The notes below the pieces were generated by a model. It ran no database searches. It had not been told where the DNA came from and saw nothing but the letters and a program-made list of their open reading frames with translations. A program made the translations under genes and the position numbers. DNA of 64,000 nucleotides from Pseudomonas sp. N040 (GTDB lineage Bacteria; Pseudomonadota; Gammaproteobacteria; Pseudomonadales; Pseudomonadaceae): assembly GCF_015637705.1 (NCBI RefSeq), contig NZ_JADOBE010000004.1, forward strand, positions 186,001 through 250,000, read 5' to 3'. How positions within the stretch are numbered: the stretch's first letter is position 1; every line of letters starts with the position of its first letter. Shown here piece by piece: positions 10,319 to 18,750 of the stretch.

Positions 10319-10573
10319 TCAGCCGTCTGCCTTGAGCAGCGCCTGCACCTTGGCCACATAGCGGGCCTGCGCCTCGCTGCTGCTCAGCCCCGCCAGCTTG
10401 GCCCACGCGTCGTACTTGGCGCGCCCGATCATGTCCAGCATGCCCGGCCTGGCGCCGCTCACATCGCCCGCCGCGCCCTGCTTGTAGTGCGCGTAGAGAA
10501 ACAGCATGTCATCGTTGCCCGGCCGGCGCTTCAGGGTCTTGATCTGCGCCTGGGCTTGTTCAAAGGTGCTCAT
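10319..10573 (-). CDS. acyl-CoA-binding protein
   Basis: 84 residues, the typical ACBP length. The ligand motif FLYAHYKQGAAGDV and the later KYDAWAKLAGLSS are the conserved four-helix elements that hold long-chain acyl-CoA in the cytosol. The ATG at 10573 follows GAGGAT at good spacing; an in-frame GTG four codons upstream is part of that site. It stands between the HD-GYP gene and a DUF2269 membrane gene. Confidence 0.93.
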   Translation of the reverse strand: MSTFEQAQAQIKTLKRRPGNDDMLFLYAHYKQGAAGDVSGARPGMLDMIGRAKYDAWAKLAGLSSSEAQARYVAKVQALLKADG

Positions 10574-10639
10574 GGTGATCCTCACTGGGTCGTTAAAGTC
10601 GAGAGTAGGTGGTCAGCAACCGCCGTGCAAAACATTCGC

Positions 10640-11080
10640 TCACGCCGGTTTGGCGCCCATCAGCGCCATGATCGCCAGCAGCAGCCCGACGATCAGCACG
10701 GCATAGGCCAGGGTCAGGCGCAGCAGCTTGCGCGGTGCCGGCAGCGCGCCCAGCGCCTGCCAGGCAGCCAGGCGCCCCGCCAGCAGCAGGCCGGCCAGCA
10801 CCAGCAGGATGAACAGCGCCGAACTGGCCAGCAGCCAGCTCTGGCCCAGCGCAAACCCGCCCAGATGCACCAGCCACCAGCCACTCAGCGGCAGGCTCAA
10901 CGCCAGCACGGCGAGCGCCGGCAGACTGAAGCGCCGGGTGTTGCGCAGCTTGCGCTGCAGCAGCGCGGGGTCGGCACTGCTCTGCGCCTTCCAGAGCATC
11001 AGCAGATGCGCCAGCACGCCCAGCAGGACCAGCACGCCGGGCAGGCTGTGGGCGATTTTCAGCAGCAGATAATTGTCCAT
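10640..11080 (-). CDS. DUF2269-type integral membrane protein
   Basis: 146 residues, about four hydrophobic segments (near 5-30, 52-72, 82-103 and 120-142), starting MDNYLLLKIAHSLPG. The pattern matches predicted DUF2269 membrane proteins, whose role is unknown. It follows ilvA by about 25 bases on the same strand and may be co-transcribed with it. Confidence 0.7.
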   Translation of the reverse strand: MDNYLLLKIAHSLPGVLVLLGVLAHLLMLWKAQSSADPALLQRKLRNTRRFSLPALAVLALSLPLSGWWLVHLGGFALGQSWLLASSALFILLVLAGLLLAGRLAAWQALGALPAPRKLLRLTLAYAVLIVGLLLAIMALMGAKPA

Positions 11081-11104
11081 GATGACTCGCCAGGGTTGGT
11101 GGGT

Positions 11105-12619
11105 TCAGCCGAGAAACAGTTTGTAGGCCGGATTTTCGCTTTCATCCCAGTACGGGTAACCGATCGCATCCAGCGCTGCCGGAATCAGCTGGCGCTGCGC
11201 ATGCGGCACCTGCAGCGCGGCCAGCACGCGGCCATCGGCAGCACCGTGATTGCGGTAATGGAACATCGAGATATTCCAGCGCCCGCCGAGCTTGTTGAGG
11301 AAGTTGAACAGCGCGCCGGGGCGTTCGGGAAACTCGAAGCGGAACACGCACTCGTCCGGCACCGCCGCGGCATGCCCGCCGACCATGTGCCGCACATGCA
11401 GCTTGGCCAGTTCGTTGTCGGTCAGATCCAGCACCGGAAAGCCCTGCGCACGCAGGCTCTCCACCAGCGCCTCGCGCGGGTCATGTTCCGGATGGGTCTG
11501 CACGCCGACGAAAATCTGCGCCTCGCCGTCATCGTGATAGCGGTAGTTGAACTCGGTGATCTGGCGCTTGCCGATGGCCTCGCAAAAGGTCTTGAAGCTG
11601 CCCGGCTTCTCCGGGATGGTCACGGCGATGATCGCCTCGCGCTTCTCGCCCAGCTCGGCGCGCTCGGCGACATGGCGCAGGCGATCGAAGTTGATGTTGG
11701 CGCCGGAGTCGATCCCCACCAGCACCTTGCCGCTGCAGCCTTCGCGCTCGACGTACTTCTTGATCCCGGCCACGCTGAGGGCGCCGGCCGGCTCGGTGAT
11801 CGAGCGGGTGTCGTCGTAGATGTCCTTGATCGCCGCACAGATCTCGTCGGTACTGACGGTGATCACCTCGTCGACATATTCACGGCACACGTCAAAGGTA
11901 TGCTGGCCGATCTGCGCCACGGCCACACCGTCGGCAAACAGCCCGACGCTCGGCAGCACCACGCGCTCGCCGGCGGCCATGGCGGCCTGCAGGCAGTTGG
12001 AATCATCCGGCTCGACACCGATGATGCGGATTTCCGGACGCAGGTATTTGACGTAGGCCGCGATGCCGGCGATCAGCCCGCCGCCGCCGACCGGGACAAA
12101 GATGGCATCCAGCTGGCCCGGTTGCTGGCGGAGGATTTCCATGGCCACGGTGCCCTGGCCGGCGATCACGTGCGGGTCGTCGTAGGGATGGACATACACG
12201 TAGCCTTTCTCTTCCACCAGCTTCAGCGAGTAGGCCAGCGCTTCCGGGAAGGCATCGCCGTGCAGCACTACCTTGCCGCCGCGCGAGCGCACACCGAGCA
12301 CCTTCAGTTCGGGGGTGGTGCGCGGCATGACGATGGTGGCCTTGACCCCCAGGTGCTTGGCCGCCAGGGCCAGGCCCTGGGCATGGTTGCCGGCCGAGGC
12401 GGTGACCACGCCGCGCGCCAGTTCTTCGGCGCTGAGCTGGGCCAGCTTGTTGTAGGCGCCACGAATCTTGAACGAGTACACCGCCTGCAGATCTTCGCGC
12501 TTGAGCAGGACCTGGTTGCCGGTGCGCTCGGAGAGCTGCCGGGCCGCCTGCAGCGGGGTTTCCACGGCCACATCGTAGACGCGCGAAGTGAGGATTTTCT
12601 TGACGTACTGCTCGAGCAT
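11105..12619 (-). CDS. ilvA: threonine ammonia-lyase, biosynthetic
   Basis: 504 residues. It deaminates L-threonine to 2-oxobutanoate, the first step of isoleucine synthesis. The PLP lysine is in VYSFKIRGAYNK (Lys51), the phosphate cup is in VGGGGLIAG, and two ACT-like regulatory repeats occupy the C-terminal third (for example PGSFKTFCEAIGKRQITEFNYR and PGALFNFLNKLGG), indicating isoleucine/valine feedback control. The ATG at 12619 (MLEQYVKKIL) is preferred over a TTG six codons upstream. It is divergent from rpiA. Confidence 0.97.
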   Translation of the reverse strand: MLEQYVKKILTSRVYDVAVETPLQAARQLSERTGNQVLLKREDLQAVYSFKIRGAYNKLAQLSAEELARGVVTASAGNHAQGLALAAKHLGVKATIVMPRTTPELKVLGVRSRGGKVVLHGDAFPEALAYSLKLVEEKGYVYVHPYDDPHVIAGQGTVAMEILRQQPGQLDAIFVPVGGGGLIAGIAAYVKYLRPEIRIIGVEPDDSNCLQAAMAAGERVVLPSVGLFADGVAVAQIGQHTFDVCREYVDEVITVSTDEICAAIKDIYDDTRSITEPAGALSVAGIKKYVEREGCSGKVLVGIDSGANINFDRLRHVAERAELGEKREAIIAVTIPEKPGSFKTFCEAIGKRQITEFNYRYHDDGEAQIFVGVQTHPEHDPREALVESLRAQGFPVLDLTDNELAKLHVRHMVGGHAAAVPDECVFRFEFPERPGALFNFLNKLGGRWNISMFHYRNHGAADGRVLAALQVPHAQRQLIPAALDAIGYPYWDESENPAYKLFLG

Positions 12620-12716
12620 CGGACTGATCTTTGGCAATGGTGCGGAGAGCGGCAGTCTACCGCAGCGTTTCGCTGCACGACCACCGACACAGCAGGGTTT
12701 TAGCGCTTTCTCCGGT

Positions 12717-12722
12717 TATAAT
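12717..12722 (+). promoter_or_regulatory. probable -10 box for rpiA
   Basis: A perfect TATAAT lies 33 bases before the rpiA ATG in the ilvA-rpiA intergenic region. No good -35 hexamer is seen at 16-18 bases upstream, so activity may rely on other contacts. Confidence 0.45.
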
Positions 12723-12754
12723 CTGCGTCCGATTTCACAAACCCACGGTGCCGC

Positions 12755-13426
12755 ATGACCCAAGACCAACTCAAACAGGCTGTGGCGCAGGCCGCCATGG
12801 CGCTGATCCTTCCGCAACTCGAGCAGAAAAGCGTGATTGGTGTTGGCACCGGTTCCACCGCGAACTTCTTCATCGACGAACTGGCCAGGCACAAGATGGA
12901 CTTCGACGGCGCCGTGGCCAGCTCGGATGCCACCGCTGCGCGCCTGAAAGCCCACGGCATTCCGGTGTACGACCTGAACAGCACCAGCGACCTGGAGTTC
13001 TATGTCGATGGCGCCGACGAAAGCGATCAGCACCTGAACCTGATCAAGGGCGGTGGCGCCGCGCTGACCCGCGAGAAGATCGTCGCCGCGGTGGCCAGAA
13101 CCTTTATCTGCATCGCCGACGAAAGCAAGCTGGTGCCAGTGCTCGGCCACTTCCCGCTGCCGGTGGAAGTCATCCCGATGGCGCGCAGCCATGTGGCGCG
13201 CCAGCTGGTCAAGCTCGGCGGTGATCCGGTGTACCGCGAAGGCGTGCTGACCGACAACGGCAACATCATCCTCGACGTGTTCAACCTGGCGATCACCAAC
13301 CCGCTGGAGCTGGAAGCGCAGATCAATGCCATCGTCGGCGTGGTCACCAATGGCCTGTTCGCGGCCCGCCCCGCCGATGTGCTGCTGCTCGGCACCAAGG
13401 ATGGCGTGAAGACGCTGCGCGCCTGA
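12755..13426 (+). CDS. rpiA: ribose-5-phosphate isomerase A
   Basis: 223 residues. It interconverts ribose 5-phosphate and ribulose 5-phosphate in the pentose phosphate pathway. Family motifs are [39 protein letters not shown] and IADESKLV. The TGA stop is followed directly by the CTAG that begins a MITE-like element, so any native terminator was displaced or is supplied by that element. Confidence 0.97.
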   Translation: MTQDQLKQAVAQAAMALILPQLEQKSVIGVGTGSTANFFIDELARHKMDFDGAVASSDATAARLKAHGIPVYDLNSTSDLEFYVDGADESDQHLNLIKGGGAALTREKIVAAVARTFICIADESKLVPVLGHFPLPVEVIPMARSHVARQLVKLGGDPVYREGVLTDNGNIILDVFNLAITNPLELEAQINAIVGVVTNGLFAARPADVLLLGTKDGVKTLRA

Positions 13427-13587
13427 CTAGCGGCCTGCTTGGTTGGTTAACTTAAGTTCGGATGGCTGCGGTTCTGAGACAAGGTGCCCGGGCGGGTCAA
13501 GGCAGGGCGATGGCGAGGAGTGGCAACGCGGTATCAGGGCCGCGGACGCCGAAATTGACTAACTGGACTAACCAAACAGGCCACTAG
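13427..13587. mobile_element. MITE-like inverted-repeat element flanked by CTAG
   Basis: 161 bases filling the whole space between rpiA and the convergent downstream gene. The left end CTAGCGGCCTGCTTGGTTGG matches the reverse complement of the right end, CTAGTGGCCTGTTTGGTTAG, at 17 of 20 positions. CTAG at both ends could be a four-base target duplication, as made by IS5-type transposases. No coding capacity. The right CTAG supplies the TAG stop of the convergent gene. It could instead be a large bidirectional terminator. Confidence 0.5.
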
Positions 13588-14504
13588 TCCGGCGCAACCT
13601 TGCGGAAGCGGTAAAACAGGTTAGGTTCGCTGACCAGGTAGAGCACCCCCTGATCGTCCAGCGCCAGCCCTTCCGGTTGCGGGACACTGCGTTGCAGTCC
13701 GTGCAGGCCGGGCCAGAGCAACAGGCTGCTGATCGGCCGGCCATCGACAGCCAGCTCCAGCAGCAGGCGTGACTCATCCGACAGCGCCAGCAAATGCCCG
13801 CTGCGCGGGTCGAACTGCAAGGCCGACAAGTCGCGTACAAACAGCTGGCGATCGCGCAGACGATCATCCTGCACGCTCACCTCCACGGGCGGGCCGTAGC
13901 CCTCCTGCGGAAAGCCTTCAACCAGCAGAATTCGCAGCGGCTTGCGCTCCTTGGCAACAAACAGACGCTTGCCGGCGGCGTCATAGGCCAATCCCTCGAA
14001 GCCATTGTTGCCCGACGCGCCGACGTCCAGGGTCAGCTGCTCGCTATCCGCCGCATCCAGCCAGCGCGTGTGGGCATCGACATGTACGCGGAATAGCCGA
14101 TGGCGGCGTTCATCGCTGATGACATAAATGCCCGGACTGATGTATTCCACCGCCTCGGTATCACCGAAACCGCTCAGCGGGATGCGCCGCAGCACCTCGC
14201 CAGCCAGCGACAGCTCGATCAGTTCGGCATTCTTGTTGGTCACCGTGAACAGGCTGCGCCGATCCGGATCGAAGGTCAGCGCCGAGACATTTTCCAGCCC
14301 GCCAAGCGGCAGTGCCTCAATCTCCACCCGATAGTCCGGCAGCCAGAGCGAGCGCGCTTGCCAGTCCGCTGCGCTGCTCCACTCCTGCCATTTGAACCAG
14401 CCCAGCTCGAACAACCGCCACTTCTGCCCTACCACCCCCGCAGCCAGGCCAAGCAACAACACGACCAGCAGGACAACAACGCGCAGCAACCAGCGTCTGG
14501 GCAT
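13584..14504 (-). CDS. SdiA-regulated-family (YjiK-like) exported propeller protein
   Basis: 306 residues. An N-terminal hydrophobic segment (about 6-25) is a signal anchor or signal peptide; the remainder is a beta-propeller of the SdiA-regulated family with motifs FDPDRRSLFTVTNKN, NNGFEGLAYD, DLSALQFDPRSGHLLALSDES and QPEGLALDDQG. The family is periplasmic or exported, function unclear. ATG at 14504 is preferred over TTG two codons upstream. A paralogue lies at 14924-15817 in the same orientation. Confidence 0.8.
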   Translation of the reverse strand: MPRRWLLRVVVLLVVLLLGLAAGVVGQKWRLFELGWFKWQEWSSAADWQARSLWLPDYRVEIEALPLGGLENVSALTFDPDRRSLFTVTNKNAELIELSLAGEVLRRIPLSGFGDTEAVEYISPGIYVISDERRHRLFRVHVDAHTRWLDAADSEQLTLDVGASGNNGFEGLAYDAAGKRLFVAKERKPLRILLVEGFPQEGYGPPVEVSVQDDRLRDRQLFVRDLSALQFDPRSGHLLALSDESRLLLELAVDGRPISSLLLWPGLHGLQRSVPQPEGLALDDQGVLYLVSEPNLFYRFRKVAPD

Positions 14505-14923
14505 GATCAACTTCCGGCGAACCTTGGATTGCGGACGCGCATGCTAACCAACAACCGGACGGTGCGGCCACCCGCGGCCCCGGTAACGCCCCGCCGCCAT
14601 ATCCGGCGACACCCCGATCCCGCCAGCCGGAACCCGCGGAACATGGCCTTGCTCCCCAAACAGCGCGCTCGCCGCCCGACACACCATCGTGCCGGCGTGC
14701 TATTCACCTCGATCCAAGGTCACCCGAGCCTCGAGTAGCCGCACTTCCCTGGCTTCAGTGATGAAAAATGCAGCGGCAGCGGCGCAGGCTACAACTCCAA
14801 CCACCCGCTGCACGCTTCGGCATCAATGCGGTCAATAGGCTGCAAGGCTTCGACCGCGTGCAGGGTTGAAGCCGCAGGACCTGCAGCGGCCCGGCAAACC
14901 GCGGTCGCCGCCACAGTCAGTCG
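14505..14923. other. 419-base spacer between SdiA-regulated paralogues
   Basis: No convincing reading frame, terminator or repeat is seen. The open frames in it have no family resemblance. It must hold the promoter of the 13584-14504 gene, but no clear -35/-10 pair is visible. Confidence 0.4.
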
Positions 14924-15817
14924 CTAGTGCGCGCCCGGCTGTTTGCGGAACACGTAGAACAGGTTGCGCTCGCTGACCAGATACAGATTGCCGTCGCGGT
15001 CCAGCGCCACCCCCTCGGCCTGCGGAATGTAGTGCTGCAGCCCGTGCAGGCCGCGCAGCAGGGCGATGAAGTTGCTCGGCTGCAGGTCCTGACCCAGCTC
15101 CACCAGCAGATGGGATTCCTGCGACAGGGCCAGCACATGGCCACTGCGCGGATCAACCGCCAGTCCGGCGAGGTCGGTCATGATGCCGCCCAGGTCGGTC
15201 AATGCCTGCAGCGGACCGCTAACCCGGTACCCGGCAGCCGGGAGGCTGAACAGCTGCACCGGGTGTTTTTCCTTGCCGAGCAGGAAGCGCTGGTTGCGCG
15301 CATCCCAGGCCAGGCCCTCAAAACCCTTGTTGCTGTCTTCGGCATAGCCCAGGTCGATCTGCTGCAGGTACTGCGCCGGCTCGACGGTACGGGTGGCGGC
15401 GTCGATGCGGAAGATCGACAGCCGGTGCTGGCGCTCGTCGGCCACCGCCATGTAGCCGTCACCGAGCACCGCCACCCCTTCCAGGTTGGCGCTGCCTTTC
15501 AGCTCGATGCGGCGCAGCACCCGGCCCTCGCGCGACAATTCGAGCAGCAGCGGCGTCTTGCCGCTCACGGCGAACAGGCTGTCGCTCTCGGCGCTGTAGG
15601 CCAGGCCGGAAAACTCTTCCTTTTCGTAGCCGGGCAACTCCAGTTGCGCCACCGCCTGGTAGCCCGGCAGCCACAGGTTCGCCGCCTGCTGCTCGGCGGA
15701 GCTCTGCGACTCCTGCCACCACAGCAGCACGCGCGCATCCCAGCGCATCAGATAGCCGGCCAGCACCAGCAGCAGGGTCAGCAGAACGATTACGCAGCGG
15801 CGCAGGGTCAGGGACAT
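14924..15817 (-). CDS. SdiA-regulated-family (YjiK-like) exported propeller protein, paralogue 2
   Basis: 297 residues. Same architecture as its neighbour: N-terminal hydrophobic segment (about 8-22), then propeller motifs EEFSGLAYSAESDSLFAVSGK, SNKGFEGLAWDARNQRFLLGK, TDLAGLAVDPRSGHVLALSQES and QAEGVALDRDGNLYLVSERN. The two proteins align along their whole length, including the shared ending NLFY-FRK, so they arose by duplication, but are clearly diverged. Function unknown. Confidence 0.8.
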   Translation of the reverse strand: MSLTLRRCVIVLLTLLLVLAGYLMRWDARVLLWWQESQSSAEQQAANLWLPGYQAVAQLELPGYEKEEFSGLAYSAESDSLFAVSGKTPLLLELSREGRVLRRIELKGSANLEGVAVLGDGYMAVADERQHRLSIFRIDAATRTVEPAQYLQQIDLGYAEDSNKGFEGLAWDARNQRFLLGKEKHPVQLFSLPAAGYRVSGPLQALTDLGGIMTDLAGLAVDPRSGHVLALSQESHLLVELGQDLQPSNFIALLRGLHGLQHYIPQAEGVALDRDGNLYLVSERNLFYVFRKQPGAH

Positions 15818-15942
15818 GGGACAAGGCTCGGCAGGAGAAAGGACTGACCCCGGGGCAGACAAGTGCTGGCCCCGGGTGGCGGTCATGATAGCCAGAGCCG
15901 GTGTAATTTTTACAAGTATCTACCCGGCCACCCTGCGGCAGC

Positions 15943-16332
15943 TCACAGGTGGGCGATGCACTTGATCTCGATCTTCAGCTCCGGCAGCAGCAGGGCACTC
16001 ACCTGCACCACCGTCTGGGCAACTTCCGGCGGCTTGCCATAGGCCTGCTGACGCCGCGCGTAGACTGCCTCGAGCTGGCTCATCAGCTCCTGCATGTCGG
16101 TGACGAAGAAGGTCTCATCGACCAGGTTATCCAGCGTCGCGCCAAACTTCGCCAGTACCCGCCGGATATTCGCGTAGGCCAGCTCGACCTGGCCCGGCAG
16201 GTCGGCAGCCACCACGCCGTGCGCGTCCACCCCGACCTGGCCGGCCAGGTACAGGGCATTGCCGACCCGCACTGCCTGGGCGAAGTACTCCTTGTAGGGT
16301 CCTGAACGATAACTGCTCTTGCTGCTGTCCAT
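15943..16332 (-). CDS. RidA-family protein
   Basis: 129 residues of the YjgF/YER057c/UK114 fold: ALYLAGQVGVDAHGVV, QVELAYANIRRVLAKFGA and the C-terminal LPELKIEIKCIAHL. RidA relatives hydrolyse reactive enamine/imine intermediates; here the catalytic-arginine segment differs from canonical RidA, so it is probably one of the divergent Rid subfamilies. GGGAG precedes the ATG at 16332. It lies just after an FAH-family gene on the same strand. Confidence 0.85.
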   Translation of the reverse strand: MDSSKSSYRSGPYKEYFAQAVRVGNALYLAGQVGVDAHGVVAADLPGQVELAYANIRRVLAKFGATLDNLVDETFFVTDMQELMSQLEAVYARRQQAYGKPPEVAQTVVQVSALLLPELKIEIKCIAHL

Positions 16333-16362
16333 CACATCTCCCGCGGACCTGCCATCCCGGCA

Positions 16363-17028
16363 TTACAGCACTTGGGTGGTGAAGCTGGAATGGCCGACCA
16401 GCTCCAGCTGCAAGCGGTCGCCCGACTTGAGCGGACCAACGCCCACCGGGGTGCCGGTAAGGATCACATCGCCCGGCTGCAGGCTGAAATGCCCGCAGAT
16501 GTGCTGGATCAGCGGCAGTATCGGGTTGAGCATGTCGCGGCTGTTGCCGTCCTGACGCACTTCGCCGTTCAAACTCAGGCGAATGCCAATATCGGTCAAA
16601 TCGCTCACGGCATCGCCAGGCACAAACGCCGCCAGCACGCAGGCACCGTCGAACGACTTGGCCACTTCCCACGGGTAGCTCTTGGCCTTGAGCTTGTCCT
16701 GCAGCTCGCGCAGGGTCAGGTCCAGCGCCGGGGCAAAACCGGAAATGGCGTCCATGACTTCTTCGGCATCGGGCTTTTTCGACAGCGGCTTGCCGATCAG
16801 CACGGCAATTTCAGCCTCGTAATGCACTGCACCACGGTCATGCGGAATACTGAAACTGTCATCCAGCGCCACCACGCAGCTGCCCGGCTTGATAAACAGC
16901 AGCGGCTCGGTCGGCACCGGGTTGTTCAGTTCCTTGGCGTGTTCCGCATAGTTACGGCCAACACACACCACCTTGCCCAGCGGGAAGTGAATGCGCGTTC
17001 CATCAAGGTATTGGTGCTGGTAGCTCAT
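16363..17028 (-). CDS. fumarylacetoacetate hydrolase (FAH)-family protein
   Basis: 221 residues. The metal-binding acidic motif is in VHYEAEIAVLIGKPL, with VCVGRNYAEHAKELN near the N-terminus and LTGTPVGVGPLKSGD near the end. Short FAH proteins of this type act as acylpyruvate hydrolases or oxaloacetate decarboxylases; substrate cannot be set from sequence. Placed between D-2-hydroxyglutarate dehydrogenase and the RidA-family gene, so a role in clearing side products of central metabolism is possible. Confidence 0.87.
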   Translation of the reverse strand: MSYQHQYLDGTRIHFPLGKVVCVGRNYAEHAKELNNPVPTEPLLFIKPGSCVVALDDSFSIPHDRGAVHYEAEIAVLIGKPLSKKPDAEEVMDAISGFAPALDLTLRELQDKLKAKSYPWEVAKSFDGACVLAAFVPGDAVSDLTDIGIRLSLNGEVRQDGNSRDMLNPILPLIQHICGHFSLQPGDVILTGTPVGVGPLKSGDRLQLELVGHSSFTTQVL

Positions 17029-17173
17029 TGCAGCTTCTCCATTGCAGGCTCTGTTTAGTGCGTCGCGGGCGAAGGTCAGGCTAGGCGGCGTAGTCGGGAA
17101 AAAGCGGAATTGGCTGGAGCCAATGAGCATTTTTCACGGCTGCGCCAACAACGCCTGGCCGAGCGCAGCAGCT
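17029..17173. repeat. 145-base spacer resembling a dispersed Pseudomonas repeat
   Basis: The sequence between the FAH-family and D-2-hydroxyglutarate dehydrogenase genes holds no frame of note. Its pieces (GCTCTGTTTAGTGCGTCGCG at one end and GGCCGAGCGCAGCAGC at the other) look to me like a repeat seen near genes in other pseudomonads, but only one copy is present in this window, so the assignment is weak. Confidence 0.25.
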
Positions 17174-18568
17174 TTAAACCGGGAAGATTTTGCCGGGGTT
17201 CATGATGCCGTTCGGGTCGAACACCGTCTTGATCGCCTTCATGTAACCCACTTCGGCCTCCGAGCGGCTGTAGCCCAGGTAATCGCGTTTGGTCATGCCC
17301 ACGCCGTGTTCGGCGGAGATCGAGCCGTTGTACTTCTGCACCGTCTCGAACACCCACTTGTTCACCGTGGCGCACTTGGCGAAGAACTCGTCCTTGGACA
17401 GGTTTTCCGGCTTGAGGATATTCAGGTGCAGGTTGCCGTCGCCGATGTGGCCGAACCAGACGATCTCGAAGTCCGGGTAATGCTCGCCGACGATGGCATC
17501 GATGTCGTGCAGGAACGCCGGCACCTGGCTGACGGTGACGGAGATGTCATTCTTGTACGGCGTCCAGTGCGAAATGGTCTCGGAGATGTATTCGCGCAGC
17601 TTCCACAGGTTCTCCAGCTGCTGCTGGCTCTGACTCATCACGCCATCGACCACCCAGCCCTGCTCGACACAGAACTCGAAGGTCGCCAGCGCTTCATTGG
17701 CGACTTCTTCGGTGCTGGCTTCAAATTCCAGCAGCGCATAGAACGGGCACTCGCTCTCGAAGGGTGCCGGCACGTCGCCACGGGCGATGATCTTGGCCAG
17801 CGCCTTGTCCGAGAAAAACTCGAAGGCAGTCAGGTCGAGCTTGTTCTGGAAGGCATGCAGCACCGGCATGATCGAATCGAAATCGGGTGTACCCAGGACC
17901 ATCGCCGTCAGGTTCTTCGGCGCACGCTCAAGACGCATGGTGGCTTCCACCACGAAGCCGAGCGTGCCTTCGGCGCCGATAAACAGCTGGCGCATGTCGT
18001 AGCCGGTGGCGTTCTTGATCAGGTCCTTGTTCAGCTCAAGGATGTCGCCGGCGCCGGTCACCACTTTCATGCCGGCCACCCAATTACGCGTCATGCCGTA
18101 ACGGATCACCTTGATCCCGCCGGCGTTGGTGCCGATGTTGCCGCCAATCTGGCTGGAGCCACTGGAAGCAAAGTCCACCGGGTAATACAGCCCCTTGTCC
18201 TCGGCAAACAGTTGCAGCTGCTTGGTTACCACGCCGGCCTGACAGCGCGCCGTGCGGTCGAATTCGTTGAATTCGAGGATCTGGTTCATGTAGTCGAACG
18301 ACACCACCACTTCGCCATTGGCCGCCACGGCGCCGGCCGACAGCCCGGTGCGACCACCCGATGGCACCAGCGCCACCTTGTGCTGGTTGGCCCAGCGCAC
18401 AATCGCCTGAACCTGCTCGACAGACTTGGGAAACACGATCGCCAGCGGTGCCGGGGCGAAATGCTTGGTCCAGTCCTTGCCAAAGGTATTCAGGGAATCG
18501 GCGTCGGTCAGCAGCTTGCCGGGCTCAACCAGGGACTGCAGCGCTTCAAGCAGGGCGGAAGTGGTCAT
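17174..18568 (-). CDS. FAD-linked D-2-hydroxyglutarate dehydrogenase
   Basis: 464 residues. The FAD-binding PCMH domain shows PSGGRTGLSAGAV and SGSSQIGGNIGTNAGG; the C-terminal FAD-oxidase cap shows the metal-site motif HIGDGNLHLN and EHGVGMTKRDYLGYSRS. This is the family that oxidises D-2-hydroxyglutarate to 2-oxoglutarate. It is divergent from serA across 182 bases, and SerA-type enzymes reduce 2-oxoglutarate to D-2-hydroxyglutarate, so the pair probably forms a coupled cycle that pulls serine synthesis forward. Confidence 0.93.
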   Translation of the reverse strand: MTTSALLEALQSLVEPGKLLTDADSLNTFGKDWTKHFAPAPLAIVFPKSVEQVQAIVRWANQHKVALVPSGGRTGLSAGAVAANGEVVVSFDYMNQILEFNEFDRTARCQAGVVTKQLQLFAEDKGLYYPVDFASSGSSQIGGNIGTNAGGIKVIRYGMTRNWVAGMKVVTGAGDILELNKDLIKNATGYDMRQLFIGAEGTLGFVVEATMRLERAPKNLTAMVLGTPDFDSIMPVLHAFQNKLDLTAFEFFSDKALAKIIARGDVPAPFESECPFYALLEFEASTEEVANEALATFEFCVEQGWVVDGVMSQSQQQLENLWKLREYISETISHWTPYKNDISVTVSQVPAFLHDIDAIVGEHYPDFEIVWFGHIGDGNLHLNILKPENLSKDEFFAKCATVNKWVFETVQKYNGSISAEHGVGMTKRDYLGYSRSEAEVGYMKAIKTVFDPNGIMNPGKIFPV

Positions 18569-18628
18569 CGGGTAACTCTCGGATCATTCATGGTCATCCT
18601 GAACACGCTTCATTGGCCAGGCATGGGT

Positions 18629-18670
18629 GTTTCGGGGGGCTCCTATGCTAGCATACGCCCCCCGCGAAAC
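18629..18670. promoter_or_regulatory. nested palindrome in the serA / D2HGDH intergenic region
   Basis: GTTTC-GGGGGGC (18629-18640) pairs with GCCCCCC-gc-GAAAC (18657-18670). The enclosed segment contains TATGCTAGCATA (18644-18655), a perfect 12-base palindrome. Such nesting in a divergent promoter region suggests an operator or a 5'-UTR hairpin for serA; the central TAGCAT may serve as a -10 element. Confidence 0.45.
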
Positions 18671-18750
18671 GAGCCAGACAGCCGATTGGCGGGCTGCCGG
18701 CCTTGGCGCCGGTCCTCCTCCTTTTCTTCCAGTGGCGCACAGGTATTCCG

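Noticed and set aside
9884..12703. Plus-strand frame of about 940 codons across the HD-GYP, ACBP, DUF2269 and ilvA genes
   Set aside because: It is the high-GC mirror of well-supported minus-strand genes and shows no motif.
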